A stretch of 64,000 nt of DNA, taken from NCBI RefSeq assembly GCF_009766085.1, contig NZ_LMUF01000043.1, positions 239,938 to 303,937 of the forward strand, in the 5' to 3' direction. Positions 26,215 through 35,913 of the stretch are shown here, in pieces; position 1 is the stretch's first letter; the number at the start of each line of letters is the position of its first letter. The DNA is from Burkholderia sp. S171 (GTDB lineage: Bacteria; Pseudomonadota; Gammaproteobacteria; Burkholderiales; Burkholderiaceae). The translations under genes were made by a program, and so were the position numbers. A model generated the notes under the pieces. It was not told the origin of the DNA and made no database searches. It was given only the letters and a program-made list of their open reading frames with translations.

Positions 26215-26844
26215 ATGGCAAATCCGACTTATCCTACGAATGTTTCCGCGTTGATTCTCGTCGACGTTCTCAACGACTTCCTGTCGCCGGAAGGCAAGAT
26301 CAATCCCGGAATCAAGGATCAGATCGAGAAAGTCAACTTGATCGAAAACCTCACCCGGTTGATTGCGGGCGCACGGGCCACCGGCGTTCAGATCGTCTAT
26401 GCGCCGCACGGATTGCATGAGCATAGCTTCGACGATTTCAAGTACGTCCCGTTGCGGATGCAAAGAGCGATGGAAAACAAGATGTTCTGGGAGGGAGAAT
26501 TCGGCGCCGATTTTTATGAGCCGTTTCGCCCGCAGAGCGGTGACATCATCATCGGCCGGCACAAGACATTCGACGCCTTCATGGGTACCGACATGGACGC
26601 GCAACTCAAGGAGCGCGGCATCGAGAAGGTGATCCTTGCCGGACTGACGTCGCAGACATGCGTTGAAGGTACGGGACGGCACGCTACGGAGGCGGGCTAT
26701 CACCTGACCTTCCTGAAGGATGCAGTGGCGGAGTTCACCGAAGAGGCTCACAAAGCCGCGCTCGAAATCTCTTACCCGACTTTTGGCCACGAAGTCCTGA
26801 CCGTGGACGAGTTCCTGGCGGCAGTTCGCAAGTCGGGCGAGTGA
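26215..26844 (+). CDS. Isochorismatase-fold cysteine hydrolase
   Basis: This 209-residue protein has a family triad of D17 (LILVDVLNDF), K117 (GRHKTFDAF) and C149 (TSQTCVEGT). It is related to the hydrolase at 14300 and has the same catalytic spacing. The substrate is unknown. Its promoter carries a perfect HxlR-type operator over the -10 element, so it likely belongs to the same stress regulon as the Old Yellow Enzyme. It is convergent with a LysR gene. Confidence 0.87.
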   Translation: MANPTYPTNVSALILVDVLNDFLSPEGKINPGIKDQIEKVNLIENLTRLIAGARATGVQIVYAPHGLHEHSFDDFKYVPLRMQRAMENKMFWEGEFGADFYEPFRPQSGDIIIGRHKTFDAFMGTDMDAQLKERGIEKVILAGLTSQTCVEGTGRHATEAGYHLTFLKDAVAEFTEEAHKAALEISYPTFGHEVLTVDEFLAAVRKSGE

Positions 26845-26873
26845 CTCGCATTGCCGGACGTGCAACGTCCACT

Positions 26874-26909
26874 AAAAAAAAGCGGCGATGCTTGTTCGAG
26901 CAAGCATCG
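26874..26909 (-). terminator. Rho-independent terminator of the LysR gene
   Basis: On the minus strand a 9-bp stem CGATGCTTG/CAAGCATCG (26886-26894 with 26901-26909) is followed by eight T residues (26874-26881 read as A on plus). It ends the leftward LysR transcript and may also stop the opposing hydrolase message. Confidence 0.85.
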
Positions 26910-26918
26910 GGTCGAGCT

Positions 26919-27830
26919 TTATAGCCCGGCATCACTTCCCACCACTCCGGCAATCTGTTCCCGCAACCACCGGTGCGAAGGATCGCGATGTGAACGTTCA
27001 TGCCAGACCATCGCCATGGTGTAACCGGGAACGTCGACCGGTGCGTTAACCCGTTTCAACGTAGGTCTGTCGGCAATGAGTCTTGAGGGGAGCATCGCCA
27101 CGAGATCGGTTTCCTCAATAACGGAGATCGCGACTAGAAAATGCGGCACCGAACAAACCACGCGTCGCGACAAGCCGACTGCGTCAAGGACGGCATCAGT
27201 CGCACCCTGAAAGCCGCCGCCGCTCGGCGATATGATCGCGTGCTCCATGGAACAGAATTGCTTGATGGTAGGCCGCCGATTCAGTTGCGGGTGCCCAATC
27301 CGGCCAACAAGGACGTAGTGTTCGTCGAAGAGTTTTTGCGCCCTCAGCCCTGCGGGTACGGAATCCATGGTCTGCAGGCTCAAATCGATCTCGCCGTCTT
27401 CCATACGCTTGGCTATACGTAACGGATTAGTCTCCAGAACGGCCAGCCGGGTTCCGGGAGCGCTTGTCCGAAGGTGTCGAAGCGTGGGAATGAGAACAGC
27501 CAGCTCGCCGTAGTCTGCCGCCGCCACTCGCCACGTATTCGTGGCGGATGCAGGGTCGAACGCTTCGTTGGCCATCACGACACGTTTCAGGTGTTCGAGC
27601 GCTTCCCGCAGCGGCTCGCGCAGCTCATCGGCTCGAGGGGTGGGCAACATGCCTCTGGGGCCCGGCAGCAACAGGGGATCATCGAACGCTTCGCGCAACT
27701 TGCCCAGTTGAATACTGACCGAGGGCTGGGACAGGTTCAGGCGCGTAGCGGCGCGCGTCACGTTACGTTCGCTGAGCAGCACGTCGAGCGTGATCAGGAG
27801 ATTGAGATCGAGTCGATTGAAATTGTGCAC
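26919..27830 (-). CDS. LysR-family regulator, NahR/NodD-like
   Basis: This 303-residue protein has the NahR/NodD-type start FNRLDLNLLITLDVLLSERNVTRAATRLNLSQPSVSIQLGKLR and a full effector domain. It is a paralogue of the regulator at 29553, with the same LNLSQPxxSxQL and RGMLPT segments. It is divergent from the flavodoxin-fold reductase at 27919 with an 88-base shared promoter, so it most likely controls that gene in response to an aromatic ligand. The ligand is inferred from the subfamily. Confidence 0.87.
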   Translation of the reverse strand: MHNFNRLDLNLLITLDVLLSERNVTRAATRLNLSQPSVSIQLGKLREAFDDPLLLPGPRGMLPTPRADELREPLREALEHLKRVVMANEAFDPASATNTWRVAAADYGELAVLIPTLRHLRTSAPGTRLAVLETNPLRIAKRMEDGEIDLSLQTMDSVPAGLRAQKLFDEHYVLVGRIGHPQLNRRPTIKQFCSMEHAIISPSGGGFQGATDAVLDAVGLSRRVVCSVPHFLVAISVIEETDLVAMLPSRLIADRPTLKRVNAPVDVPGYTMAMVWHERSHRDPSHRWLREQIAGVVGSDAGL

Positions 27831-27918
27831 GGCTATACCTGATATTCAGAGAATTCATTTCAGTTATACCAGTCTCGCCTATACGCTACAAAGCACAGTC
27901 AACTCAATCAGGGTATAT

Positions 27919-28713
27919 ATGAACGTCCTTATCGTCTACGCGCACCCCGAACCGACCTCGCTCAATGGCTCGCTGCTGGACTTCATGGTCAAGCGCTTCG
28001 AAAGTGCGGGACATACGGTGCAGGTTTCGGATCTTTACGCCATGAAGTGGAAGCCTACGCTCGACGCCGATGATTTCCTGAATCGCGAGCCTGGAGCGCC
28101 CTTCGACGCGATGCACGATTCCAAGCGTGCCTATGCAGCCGGTCAACAGACAGAGGACATTACACGCGAACAGGAGAAGCTTGTCTGGGCCGATGCAGTG
28201 GTCATGCAGTTCCCGTTGTACTGGTATTCCATGCCGGCAATCTTGAAGGGCTGGGTCGAGCGCGTCTACGCCTATACGTTTGCGTACGGCATTGGCGAAC
28301 ACTCGGACAAGCGCTGGGGCGATCGTTTTGGTGAAGGGAAGATGACCGGCAAGCGGGCGATGTTGCTCGTGACGGCTGGTGGCTGGGAGTCCCACTACAG
28401 TCCGCGCGGAGTAAATGGACCCATGGATGACCTGCTGTTTCCCATCCAGCACGGCATTCTTTACTATCCGGGCTTCGATGTGCTCCCGCCATTCGTCGCC
28501 TACAAAATTGGTCTTGGGCGCGTGGACGTTGATCTGTATACGTCGTTGACCGAGTCACTGGGAAAACGAATCGATGAGTTCTGGACGGCCGAGCTAATTG
28601 CGTTTCGACCGCAGAACGGCGGCGATTACGACATTCCCGCATTGACGCTGCGCCCGGAGATCGCACCGGGACAGGTCGGATTCGCCGCCCATCGATCCGG
28701 CACGACGTCCTGA
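27919..28713 (+). CDS. NAD(P)H:quinone oxidoreductase, NQO1/MdaB-like flavodoxin fold
   Basis: This 264-residue FAD/FMN enzyme begins MNVLIVYAHPEPTSLNGSLLDF and contains VMQFPLYWYSMPAILKGWVERVYAY, the hallmark of the two-electron quinone reductases. LVTAGGWESHYSPRGVNGPMDD follows. The ATG at 27919 matches the family N-terminus. It is transcribed away from its probable LysR regulator. Likely role: two-electron reduction of quinones to avoid semiquinone radicals. Confidence 0.88.
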   Translation: MNVLIVYAHPEPTSLNGSLLDFMVKRFESAGHTVQVSDLYAMKWKPTLDADDFLNREPGAPFDAMHDSKRAYAAGQQTEDITREQEKLVWADAVVMQFPLYWYSMPAILKGWVERVYAYTFAYGIGEHSDKRWGDRFGEGKMTGKRAMLLVTAGGWESHYSPRGVNGPMDDLLFPIQHGILYYPGFDVLPPFVAYKIGLGRVDVDLYTSLTESLGKRIDEFWTAELIAFRPQNGGDYDIPALTLRPEIAPGQVGFAAHRSGTTS

Positions 28714-28757
28714 AGCAGTGACTGGGGAAGGCAAGTTGAGCGCAATGGAGGATGCGC

Positions 28758-29447
28758 TCAGTCGTCAAACTTTCTCCACTCATGCGGCCCGGCGACATTC
28801 CGCCGACGTGACTCTTTTTCGCTGACGGGCTGCGGAGGAAAGGCTTCGGCGCCCACCATCCAGCGGGCGGTGGTACGGGCTATCCGGCGGCCAAAGCGCT
28901 CCGCGGTCAGAAGGTCGCCGGGGTGCGGCGCGTTGTCGGGGGTACCGTCGCCAAAGCTTTGTGCGATAAGACCAAGCCATGCCCCATTGACGTTGACGTC
29001 CGTGTATTGGCTGGCTGAATAGTTGCCGCCCGGCTGATCGCCTACACCGACCCAGACCATACTCATCTGGGCCGCGAAAATGGCCATCTGTTCGAGCGCG
29101 ATCAGCTTGTCGCCTGAGCGCGATGCAGAGTTGGTAAAGCCGGCAGCGATCTTGTCCTTCCACACTTGATCAAGCCAGGGAGTGAAGCCGGTTTCGAGGA
29201 ACAACTTGAACAGTCTATGGGCGGATCCCATGTAGGTAGGCGCACCAAACACGATGGCGTCGGCTTTAGCCAGGCGCGCCATGATGTCGTCGTCGTGCCA
29301 GCGGCCATCGGGTTTCAACTGACTGGCCGTGATCTCGATCAGTTCGGCCCTGGCGCCCGGGAAAGAGTCGACGCCTTGCCTGATGTGCTCGGCTACGGTA
29401 CGGGTATGTCCGTGACCCGACGAATAGACTATGGCGATACTGGTCAT
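28758..29447 (-). CDS. WrbA-like flavodoxin-family oxidoreductase
   Basis: This 229-residue protein has the FMN phosphate loop SSGHGHTRTVAEHIRQG at the N-terminus, FGAPTYMGSAHRLFK and the later GVGDQPGGNYSASQYT loop, as in WrbA-type NAD(P)H:quinone reductases. The C-terminal extension after ARTTARWM is longer than in E. coli WrbA and is polar. It is convergent with the NQO1-like gene and divergent from the LysR gene at 29553, mirroring the arrangement of the neighbouring pair. Confidence 0.85.
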   Translation of the reverse strand: MTSIAIVYSSGHGHTRTVAEHIRQGVDSFPGARAELIEITASQLKPDGRWHDDDIMARLAKADAIVFGAPTYMGSAHRLFKLFLETGFTPWLDQVWKDKIAAGFTNSASRSGDKLIALEQMAIFAAQMSMVWVGVGDQPGGNYSASQYTDVNVNGAWLGLIAQSFGDGTPDNAPHPGDLLTAERFGRRIARTTARWMVGAEAFPPQPVSEKESRRRNVAGPHEWRKFDD

Positions 29448-29552
29448 CCTTTCTCCCTGCTGTTGGTGTTGAAGACGGAATGTCGTTTTAGCTCAAGGCG
29501 GTTTTGCTCAAGACCTTGCTGATAGGCAGCATAAGGCCGGAGGACCGGTCGG

Positions 29553-30518
29553 ATGAAATTCAAACTTTATGGTGCGGGTATCATCGACATGGATGACAAG
29601 AGGCTCGACTTAAATCTGCTCCTGGCCCTCGAAGCGCTGCTTGCCGAGTTGAACGTCACGCGTGCGGCCAGACGACTCAACCTGAGTCAACCCGCGTTGA
29701 GCGCTCAACTGTCGCGACTTCGAACGATCTTCGGTGACCAGCTCCTGATCCCGACTTCGAGGGGCATGCTCCCCACCGCGATGGCCGCTGATCTCGAGAC
29801 GCCGTTACGCCTGGCGCTCGACCAGGCGCGCGCCCTGATTAGTCGCGCTCATGCGTTCGATCCGGCAAGCGCAAACCTGACCTTCTCGATCTCGGCCAGC
29901 GACTACATGCAGGTTGCCATCCTGCTTCCCTTCCTGTTGCAACTGAATAGCAGGGCGCCCGGGCTGCGCGTCATGATGAGGCTAGGGGACATCCGGGTAG
30001 CCGCAGCCGAGCTTGAACGAGGTGACATCGACGTAGCGTTCGTGCAGTCCGGAGACGTGGAAGGGCGCGACCTGCGAAACGTCGATGTACTGAGCGAACG
30101 GTACATCGGCATCGCGCGCAAGAATACGGTGCGCGACGGCGTCATGCCGATTGACCGGTTCATGGCCGCGCGACACATCATCGTGTCGCCACGTGCAGAG
30201 GGGTTCGCCGGACCGACAGATGACGCACTAGCCTCCCTGGGTCTTACCCGGCAAGTTGCGTTTGCGGTCTCATCCTTCGTTTTCCTGATCGAGGCTGTAT
30301 CCAGGTCTGATCTGGTCGCACTTGCGCCGGAGCGGCTGGTAGCGCGCTATTCGGATCGGGTCGATACATTCGAGCCACCCATTCCGGTTGCTGGTTTCAA
30401 GATTGCCATGGTCTGGCATGACCGCACACACGCCCATCCCGCCAGAGTATGGTTCCGGGATCAGATCCAGGCGTTTTGCGAGGAAAACCAGGCACTCCCT
30501 TCCAACGGTTTCGAATAG
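29553..30518 (+). CDS. LysR-family regulator, NahR/NodD-like
   Basis: This protein is 321 residues from the ATG at 29553, which has CGGAGGA upstream; M13 is an alternative start. The HTH segment RLDLNLLLALEALLAELNVTRAARRLNLSQPALSAQLSRLR closely parallels that of the regulator at 26919. It diverges from the WrbA-like gene, which it probably controls. The next operon, a quinone reductase plus MFS pump, follows 132 bases downstream. Confidence 0.87.
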   Translation: MKFKLYGAGIIDMDDKRLDLNLLLALEALLAELNVTRAARRLNLSQPALSAQLSRLRTIFGDQLLIPTSRGMLPTAMAADLETPLRLALDQARALISRAHAFDPASANLTFSISASDYMQVAILLPFLLQLNSRAPGLRVMMRLGDIRVAAAELERGDIDVAFVQSGDVEGRDLRNVDVLSERYIGIARKNTVRDGVMPIDRFMAARHIIVSPRAEGFAGPTDDALASLGLTRQVAFAVSSFVFLIEAVSRSDLVALAPERLVARYSDRVDTFEPPIPVAGFKIAMVWHDRTHAHPARVWFRDQIQAFCEENQALPSNGFE

Positions 30519-30520
30519 TG

Positions 30521-30537
30521 GCTTCTAAAATGAAAGC
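30521..30537. promoter_or_regulatory. Imperfect HxlR-type repeat before the quinone reductase operon
   Basis: GCTTCTAAAATGAAAGC resembles operator A (GCTTCATAAAATGAAGC) with two changes, and shares the TGAAAGC arm with the site at 20856. It lies 114 bases before the quinone reductase ATG. Confidence 0.5.
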
Positions 30538-30650
30538 TATCCATGAAACTGATAGGAGGCGAGAGATTTTTCGATTTCCGGTAACACCCTGTTCGACGTT
30601 AAGCTGGTCACCCTACTAACGACGAACCTCGACTGAGGAAGGAGCTGGCC

Positions 30651-31649
30651 ATGGAATCCGCAAAGCAGGTCATCGTGGATCATTTTGGCGGCCCGGACGT
30701 CTTGAAAGTGGTTGATGCAGTCATTCCGTCTCCGGGCCATGGACAACTTCTCGTTCGCGTCGAGGCGGCAGGCGTTCTTTATGGCGATATCATGCGTCGT
30801 ACTGACCGATATCTGACGCCGACGTCCTTGCCTTACGCACCCGGCACCGAAGTGGCCGGAACAGTTGCCGCGATGGGGCCAGGCGTTTCCACCGCTGCCG
30901 TAGGCGATCGGGTCCTGTGCCGGGTCGCCTCGCACGGGTACTCGCAATACACGCTGGCCGACGCCACCTCAGCCCTTGCGTTGCCCGACTCGATCGAGTT
31001 TGGGGAGGCGACCGGGTTGCTTGCGCAAGGCTTGACGGCTTACCTGTTGACCCACGATGCTGCGAACCTGAACGGCAAGTCGGTGTTTATCGAGGCGGCG
31101 TCCGGAGGCGTGGGAATGCAGATGGTCCAGATGGCCCGTGCGCAGGGTGCGACGTTTATCGCAGGGTCAGCGAGCTCGGAGGAGAAGCGCGAACTGGCTC
31201 GCCGCAATGGTGTGGATCTGATGGTGAGTTCGGTGACCCCGGGATGGTCGCACGAGGTGCTCGAGGCTACGCATGGTCTGGGTCTCGATGTCGCTTACGA
31301 GTCATCCGGCGCGATGTTTTCCGAGTTGCTCAAATGCCTGGCGCCGTTCGGCACGCTGGTCAAGTTCGGGCGCGGGGTCAATGAAAATCAGACTTTCGAT
31401 CCGTCTCATCTGCTTGGTAAAAATCAGTCGCTGCGCGGCTTTTATCTTCCTGGCTACTTCGACCAGGCCCATCTGCCGATGATCGATGTGGCGAGCCAGG
31501 CGCTGATCGATTCGGTGCTCCGTGGTGAACTCAAAGTGCGGGTGGGTCACCGCTTTGCGCTCAATGAGGCGGCGCTTGCACACCATGCAATCGAAGGGCG
31601 CCTGACTACGGGGAAAGTGGTCCTGGAGCCGTGGCGGCTGGCGGAGTAA
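30651..31649 (+). CDS. Zinc-independent quinone oxidoreductase (MDR superfamily, Qor-like)
   Basis: This 332-residue medium-chain dehydrogenase/reductase has the GroES-like half with PGTEVAGTVAAMGPGV and VGDRV, then the nucleotide-binding motif ASGGVGMQMVQMARAQGA. The structural zinc cysteines are absent, as in QOR enzymes that reduce quinones or enones with NADPH. GGAAGGAG precedes the ATG. The stop overlaps the MFS start by one base (TAATG), so enzyme and exporter are coupled. Confidence 0.88.
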   Translation: MESAKQVIVDHFGGPDVLKVVDAVIPSPGHGQLLVRVEAAGVLYGDIMRRTDRYLTPTSLPYAPGTEVAGTVAAMGPGVSTAAVGDRVLCRVASHGYSQYTLADATSALALPDSIEFGEATGLLAQGLTAYLLTHDAANLNGKSVFIEAASGGVGMQMVQMARAQGATFIAGSASSEEKRELARRNGVDLMVSSVTPGWSHEVLEATHGLGLDVAYESSGAMFSELLKCLAPFGTLVKFGRGVNENQTFDPSHLLGKNQSLRGFYLPGYFDQAHLPMIDVASQALIDSVLRGELKVRVGHRFALNEAALAHHAIEGRLTTGKVVLEPWRLAE

Positions 31650-32860
31650 TGGCTTCCTCGTCCGGGTATCCGCGCCGTGGCGCTGTTGTCGTCATGGCCG
31701 CAGGATGTGGAATCACAGTGGGAAATGTGTACATTTGCCAACCGCTGTTACCGGCAATGGCGGTCACATTCCACGCAACGCCCGGTGCTGCTGCACTGGT
31801 GGCAACGGCGGCCCAGATCGGTTACGCCATAGGCATTCTCCTTGTCATTCCCATGGCGGATCGCGCGGACCCGCGCAAGCTGATTCGGATACTGCTTGGC
31901 CTGACGTGCTTGATGCTCGTCTGCGCGGGGTTGAGCCCTTCGATAAACGGGCTGGCGTTGTTGACACTGCTAGTGTCCACGGTGACCGTGATTCCGCAGA
32001 TCTTGATTCCGATCGCCGTATCGAGTGCGGCCGATGGCCAGTCGGGACGGGTTATCGGCGCGATGCAGACGGGACTCGTCCTCGGAATATTGCTTTCCCG
32101 CGCAGTCTCGGGCGCAATAGCGCAATTGAGCGGCACATGGCGAGCGTCTTATTTCTTTAGCGCGGCGCTGAGTGCTGTCCTGTTCCTAACGCTGCCTATG
32201 TATCTTCCCGAGCGCCGACCCGCAGACGCGGCAGGGGATGTGTCATATCGGTCATTGCTGGCTTCGCTTCCCGGACTCCTAATCAAGTGGCGCGATCTGC
32301 AACTATCCGCTGTTCTGGGCGCGACCGTGTTCGGGGCGTTCTCTGCGTTTTGGGCCACACTCGCTTTTCATCTTGCACTCCCGCCGTTTAACCTTGGGAG
32401 TGCGCAAGCAGGCTTGTTTGGGCTGTATGGTGCGGCAGGCGCGATTCTCGCACCCGTTTGCGGGCGTCTCGCGGATAAGTATGGCTCGACAACGGTCAAC
32501 ACAATCTCGATTGCCATGGCCGCGATTGCGTTCGCGGTGTTTTTCGTCGCTGGCGATGCGTCGGTTCTAGCCATTGTGATCGGCGTCAATCTTCTGGATT
32601 TTGGCGTGCAGTCCGGCCAGATCGCGAATCAGGCCAGAATCTTCAAGCTCGACGGCACCGCAAGAGCGCGCCTCAACACGGTCTATATGGTGTTCACTTT
32701 TGGTGGTGGCGCACTGGGGTCGACTCTGGGTTCATGGGCCTGGACCTTCGCGGGATGGCGCGGTGTCTGTTGGGCCGGCCTGAGCCTCTTGGCCGTCGGT
32801 GCGCTATTCATGTTGACGCGGGGATTGTCGAGAGTTCGGGTCATCGAAGCACACCAGTAG
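31649..32860 (+). CDS. MFS transporter, YnfM/NepI-like 12 TM
   Basis: This 403-residue protein has about 12 hydrophobic segments, VGNVYICQPLLPAMAVTFHATPGAAALVATAAQIGYAIG at the N-terminus and MADRADPRKLIR in the 2-3 loop. The ATG at 31649 shares its A with the preceding stop and has GCGGAG upstream. By family it is probably an exporter. Its coupling with a quinone reductase suggests removal of a reduced or conjugated product. Confidence 0.85.
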   Translation: MASSSGYPRRGAVVVMAAGCGITVGNVYICQPLLPAMAVTFHATPGAAALVATAAQIGYAIGILLVIPMADRADPRKLIRILLGLTCLMLVCAGLSPSINGLALLTLLVSTVTVIPQILIPIAVSSAADGQSGRVIGAMQTGLVLGILLSRAVSGAIAQLSGTWRASYFFSAALSAVLFLTLPMYLPERRPADAAGDVSYRSLLASLPGLLIKWRDLQLSAVLGATVFGAFSAFWATLAFHLALPPFNLGSAQAGLFGLYGAAGAILAPVCGRLADKYGSTTVNTISIAMAAIAFAVFFVAGDASVLAIVIGVNLLDFGVQSGQIANQARIFKLDGTARARLNTVYMVFTFGGGALGSTLGSWAWTFAGWRGVCWAGLSLLAVGALFMLTRGLSRVRVIEAHQ

Positions 32861-32957
32861 GGACTTTCTTATCGGCAGCGTAGGTCCCTTAATTGAATTG
32901 ACCGTTGGCACGCAGGCAAGCAGTGCGCACAACGAATTATCTTGATGACGCAATACG

Positions 32958-35726
32958 ATGACTCAACACTATGCTCTCGCATTCGGCCCGTTTACACTTG
33001 ACTTCCCGCAGCGGACTCTCTCGCGCGATGGTGTGGAGATCAAGCTGGGTAGCCGTGCGCTCGACATTCTGGTCGCGCTGGCAGAAGCGCTTGGCGAGCT
33101 CGTCAGCAATCAGGCGCTGGTGGCGAAGGTGTGGCCTAACACGGTAGTCGACGAAGGGTCGTTGCGGGTGCACATGTCTGCGCTGCGCAAGGCGCTGGAT
33201 GATGGCCGCGATGGCGCGCGTCTCATCGTCAACGAAATGGGGCGTGGTTATCGGCTGGCGGTGGCGGTTGAAAGACAGACCGTCTTCGCGCGCGGCGAAT
33301 CGTTCGCCAGGCCGCCGGCCGCCAGGTCAACTCTGCCAATTCTGGTCGGGCGCATCGTAGGGCGTGATGCCGTGATCGACGGCCTGTGCGCGTCACTGGC
33401 GGAGCGTCGCCTGATGACCGTTGCGGGCTCGGGCGGCATCGGTAAAACGACCGTGGCACTCGGGATCGCGCATCGTTTCGAGGCCACCACCTCGGCGCGC
33501 GCATTCTTCGTCGATTTCGCGCCAGTGACCAATCCGGCGAGCGCGGCCAGCACCATTGCGTTGGCCTTGGGCGCTCCGGTGTCGACCGATGACCCGATAC
33601 CCCACCTCATCGCGGCAATAGGCAACGAACCGACCCTCATGGTGCTGGATAATTGCGAGCATCTGGTGGACACCATCACCACGCTCGTCGAACGCCTGTT
33701 GCGAGGCGCGAGCGGGTTGCGCCTGCTCGTCACGAGCCGCGAGCCGCTTCGCGCCGAGGGGGAGTGGGTGCACCGGCTCGCGCCGCTGGCGATTCCGGGC
33801 GATCAGTCGAGCCTGAAGATTGCCGACGCGATGTCGTTTCCTGCGGTCGCGCTTTTTGTCGAACGCGCGGTGGCGGCGCATGACGCGTTTCAACTGTCGG
33901 ACGCCAACGTAACCGCAGTCTGCGATATCTGCCGCCAGCTCGACGGCATTCCGCTCGCGATCGAGATGGCTGCGGCACGCATTGCATCGATGGATGCCCA
34001 TACCCTCGCAAGCCGGCTGGTCGATCGTTTCGCGCTGCTCACGCGTGGCCGCAGGAGTGCTTTGCCGCGTCAGCAAACCCTGCGCGCGATGCTGGACTGG
34101 AGTTATGCGTTGCTGGAGCCCAGCACCCAGAGCATCCTGAACCGGCTGTCCTTGTTTCGTTCGTCGTTCAATATCGACGCAGCGGTCGCTGTTGCAACGG
34201 ATGCGGATATCGACAACGTCATGGTGCTCGATGCCGCAGCCGACCTGGTCGCCAAGTCCCTGCTCGTGAGTGACTCAGACCAGGGTGCAACGAGCTATCG
34301 GCTGCTCGAAACCACCCGGCATTATGCGTTTGACAAGCTATCCGCGGGTAACCAACGGAGCGCGGTACAAAGGCGGCATGCGCTATACGTCTGCTCGCTC
34401 TTCGTTGACCCTGGCCCTGCGTGGGAAGGCAGTGCACGCCGCGAGTCAACCGTGCTTCACCGCGCAACGATTAACGACGTGCGCGCGGCTTTCGACTGGG
34501 CAGCGTCATTGGAGGGAGACCCTGCAATCGCGGTCAGGATTGCGGCGTTGACGTCCCCGCTCTGGTTCCAGTTGTCGCTGCCCTATGAGTTCATGCGACT
34601 CGCTGAGCGCGGAATCGAGGCCGTTGTGCGTGCGGGTTTGACCGGCTCGGTTGATCACGTGCAACTGCAGATTGCCTACGGACACGCGGTATGGCACACA
34701 CGCGGTCCGATCCAGGCCATGGCGGACGCATTTGGCGAAGGGCTGGTGCACTCGAGAGCGCTAAACGAGCCGGAGATCATCATGCGTTGCATGTGGGGCA
34801 TGTGGTCACAAAAGCTTCAAAGTGGCCAGTATGCGCAGAGCCTTGAGATCACTCTGGCTTATCAGCAGATGGCAGCGGTTTCATTGCAGTTATCGACTAC
34901 GCAGACGGCAAAGCACACACTTGCCTTGTCGCTGGAACGTCTCGGACACTTTGACAAATCGTTCGATCTGATGGAAGACGTGCTGATGGTCGACAGTGCG
35001 AATGCGGTGCGGGCGGGCCATGCCAATGCAGCGCAAATGGACGGGCGCATCGCGGCGTGGACGGTAAAAATGCGCCTCTTGTGGCTCCAGGGACGCAGCG
35101 TCGAAGCGCTTGGGTTGGCCAGGAACGCGGTAGAGGAGTCGCTGGCCGTCGGACATGATCTCTCAATCTGCTTCTGCCTGACAATGGGCGCCCTGCCGGT
35201 TGCCCTATGGTGTGGAGACCGAGGCTTCGGCCTCGAATTACTCGATATATTGCGGAGCCGCACCCGCAAAAATGGTTTGCGGTTTTGGGACACATGGGCC
35301 GATGGCTTTGAGGCCATCATGCACGGCACGCCATTTGACGCACGGGAGGCGACGGTCTACCAAATGGAAATTTTCGCCACCTGCGGCGAGAAATCGTCGA
35401 TAGCGGCACTGGATAAGTTGGGGCGGGCAGAGGAGCCGGTCTGGTGCCGCGCCGAATTGCTGAGGCGCGAAGCCATGCTGGCCTGCGACCATGATGCAGA
35501 TTTTGAAGCGATGTTGCTGCTCGCACTCAAGGTGGCGGCTGAGCAGAACGCCCATGCGTGGTCGCTGCGTGCTGCCACGACACTGGCTTCGCTGAAGCGG
35601 CGCAAGGGGGAAGTCGATGCAGCCAGGGCCATTCTTGCCGATGTGCGCGAGGTGTTCAGTGACGATGACAACACTGCAGATCAACAGGCAGCGGACGCGT
35701 TACTGCACCTGCTTTCATGCGAGTGA
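32958..35726 (+). CDS. STAND-type regulator: OmpR/CadC-like wHTH + NB-ARC ATPase + TPR-like
   Basis: This 922-residue protein has an OmpR/PhoB-type winged helix at residues 5-102 (LGSRALDILVALAEALGELVSN; VDEGSLRVHMSALRKAL; GRGYRL). A nucleotide-binding module follows, with Walker A GSGGIGKTT at 157-165 and Walker B LMVLDNCEH at 227-235. TSREPLRAEGE, GIPLAIEMAAARI and an alpha-helical TPR-like C-terminal half come next. Such ATP-dependent one-component activators fire on ligand binding. The likely target is the alpha/beta-hydrolase gene at 35914 or the MFS operon upstream; this is inferred from position only. Confidence 0.87.
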   Translation: MTQHYALAFGPFTLDFPQRTLSRDGVEIKLGSRALDILVALAEALGELVSNQALVAKVWPNTVVDEGSLRVHMSALRKALDDGRDGARLIVNEMGRGYRLAVAVERQTVFARGESFARPPAARSTLPILVGRIVGRDAVIDGLCASLAERRLMTVAGSGGIGKTTVALGIAHRFEATTSARAFFVDFAPVTNPASAASTIALALGAPVSTDDPIPHLIAAIGNEPTLMVLDNCEHLVDTITTLVERLLRGASGLRLLVTSREPLRAEGEWVHRLAPLAIPGDQSSLKIADAMSFPAVALFVERAVAAHDAFQLSDANVTAVCDICRQLDGIPLAIEMAAARIASMDAHTLASRLVDRFALLTRGRRSALPRQQTLRAMLDWSYALLEPSTQSILNRLSLFRSSFNIDAAVAVATDADIDNVMVLDAAADLVAKSLLVSDSDQGATSYRLLETTRHYAFDKLSAGNQRSAVQRRHALYVCSLFVDPGPAWEGSARRESTVLHRATINDVRAAFDWAASLEGDPAIAVRIAALTSPLWFQLSLPYEFMRLAERGIEAVVRAGLTGSVDHVQLQIAYGHAVWHTRGPIQAMADAFGEGLVHSRALNEPEIIMRCMWGMWSQKLQSGQYAQSLEITLAYQQMAAVSLQLSTTQTAKHTLALSLERLGHFDKSFDLMEDVLMVDSANAVRAGHANAAQMDGRIAAWTVKMRLLWLQGRSVEALGLARNAVEESLAVGHDLSICFCLTMGALPVALWCGDRGFGLELLDILRSRTRKNGLRFWDTWADGFEAIMHGTPFDAREATVYQMEIFATCGEKSSIAALDKLGRAEEPVWCRAELLRREAMLACDHDADFEAMLLLALKVAAEQNAHAWSLRAATTLASLKRRKGEVDAARAILADVREVFSDDDNTADQQAADALLHLLSCE

Positions 35727-35913
35727 CTGCGAATAACAAGGACTAGCCGGATACGGTCCGTCGCATTAACAACCATTTGCAAAGCTTAACTTACCCGTGA
35801 CGCTAGTCTTGATGACAATGAAGCCTTGATGCGCAATCACTCCGCTCGCCGCAAGCCGGCAGATGTCGGCGGGGCGGTGAGCGCTGGTCCACGCAAGCTT
35901 AGGCAAAACCATC

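Noticed and set aside
6608..26844. The three isochorismatase-fold genes as redundant maleamate amidohydrolases
   Set aside because: Only the protein at 6608 has the NicF N-terminus and operon context; the other two share a different sequence pattern and, for one, an HxlR-type operator.
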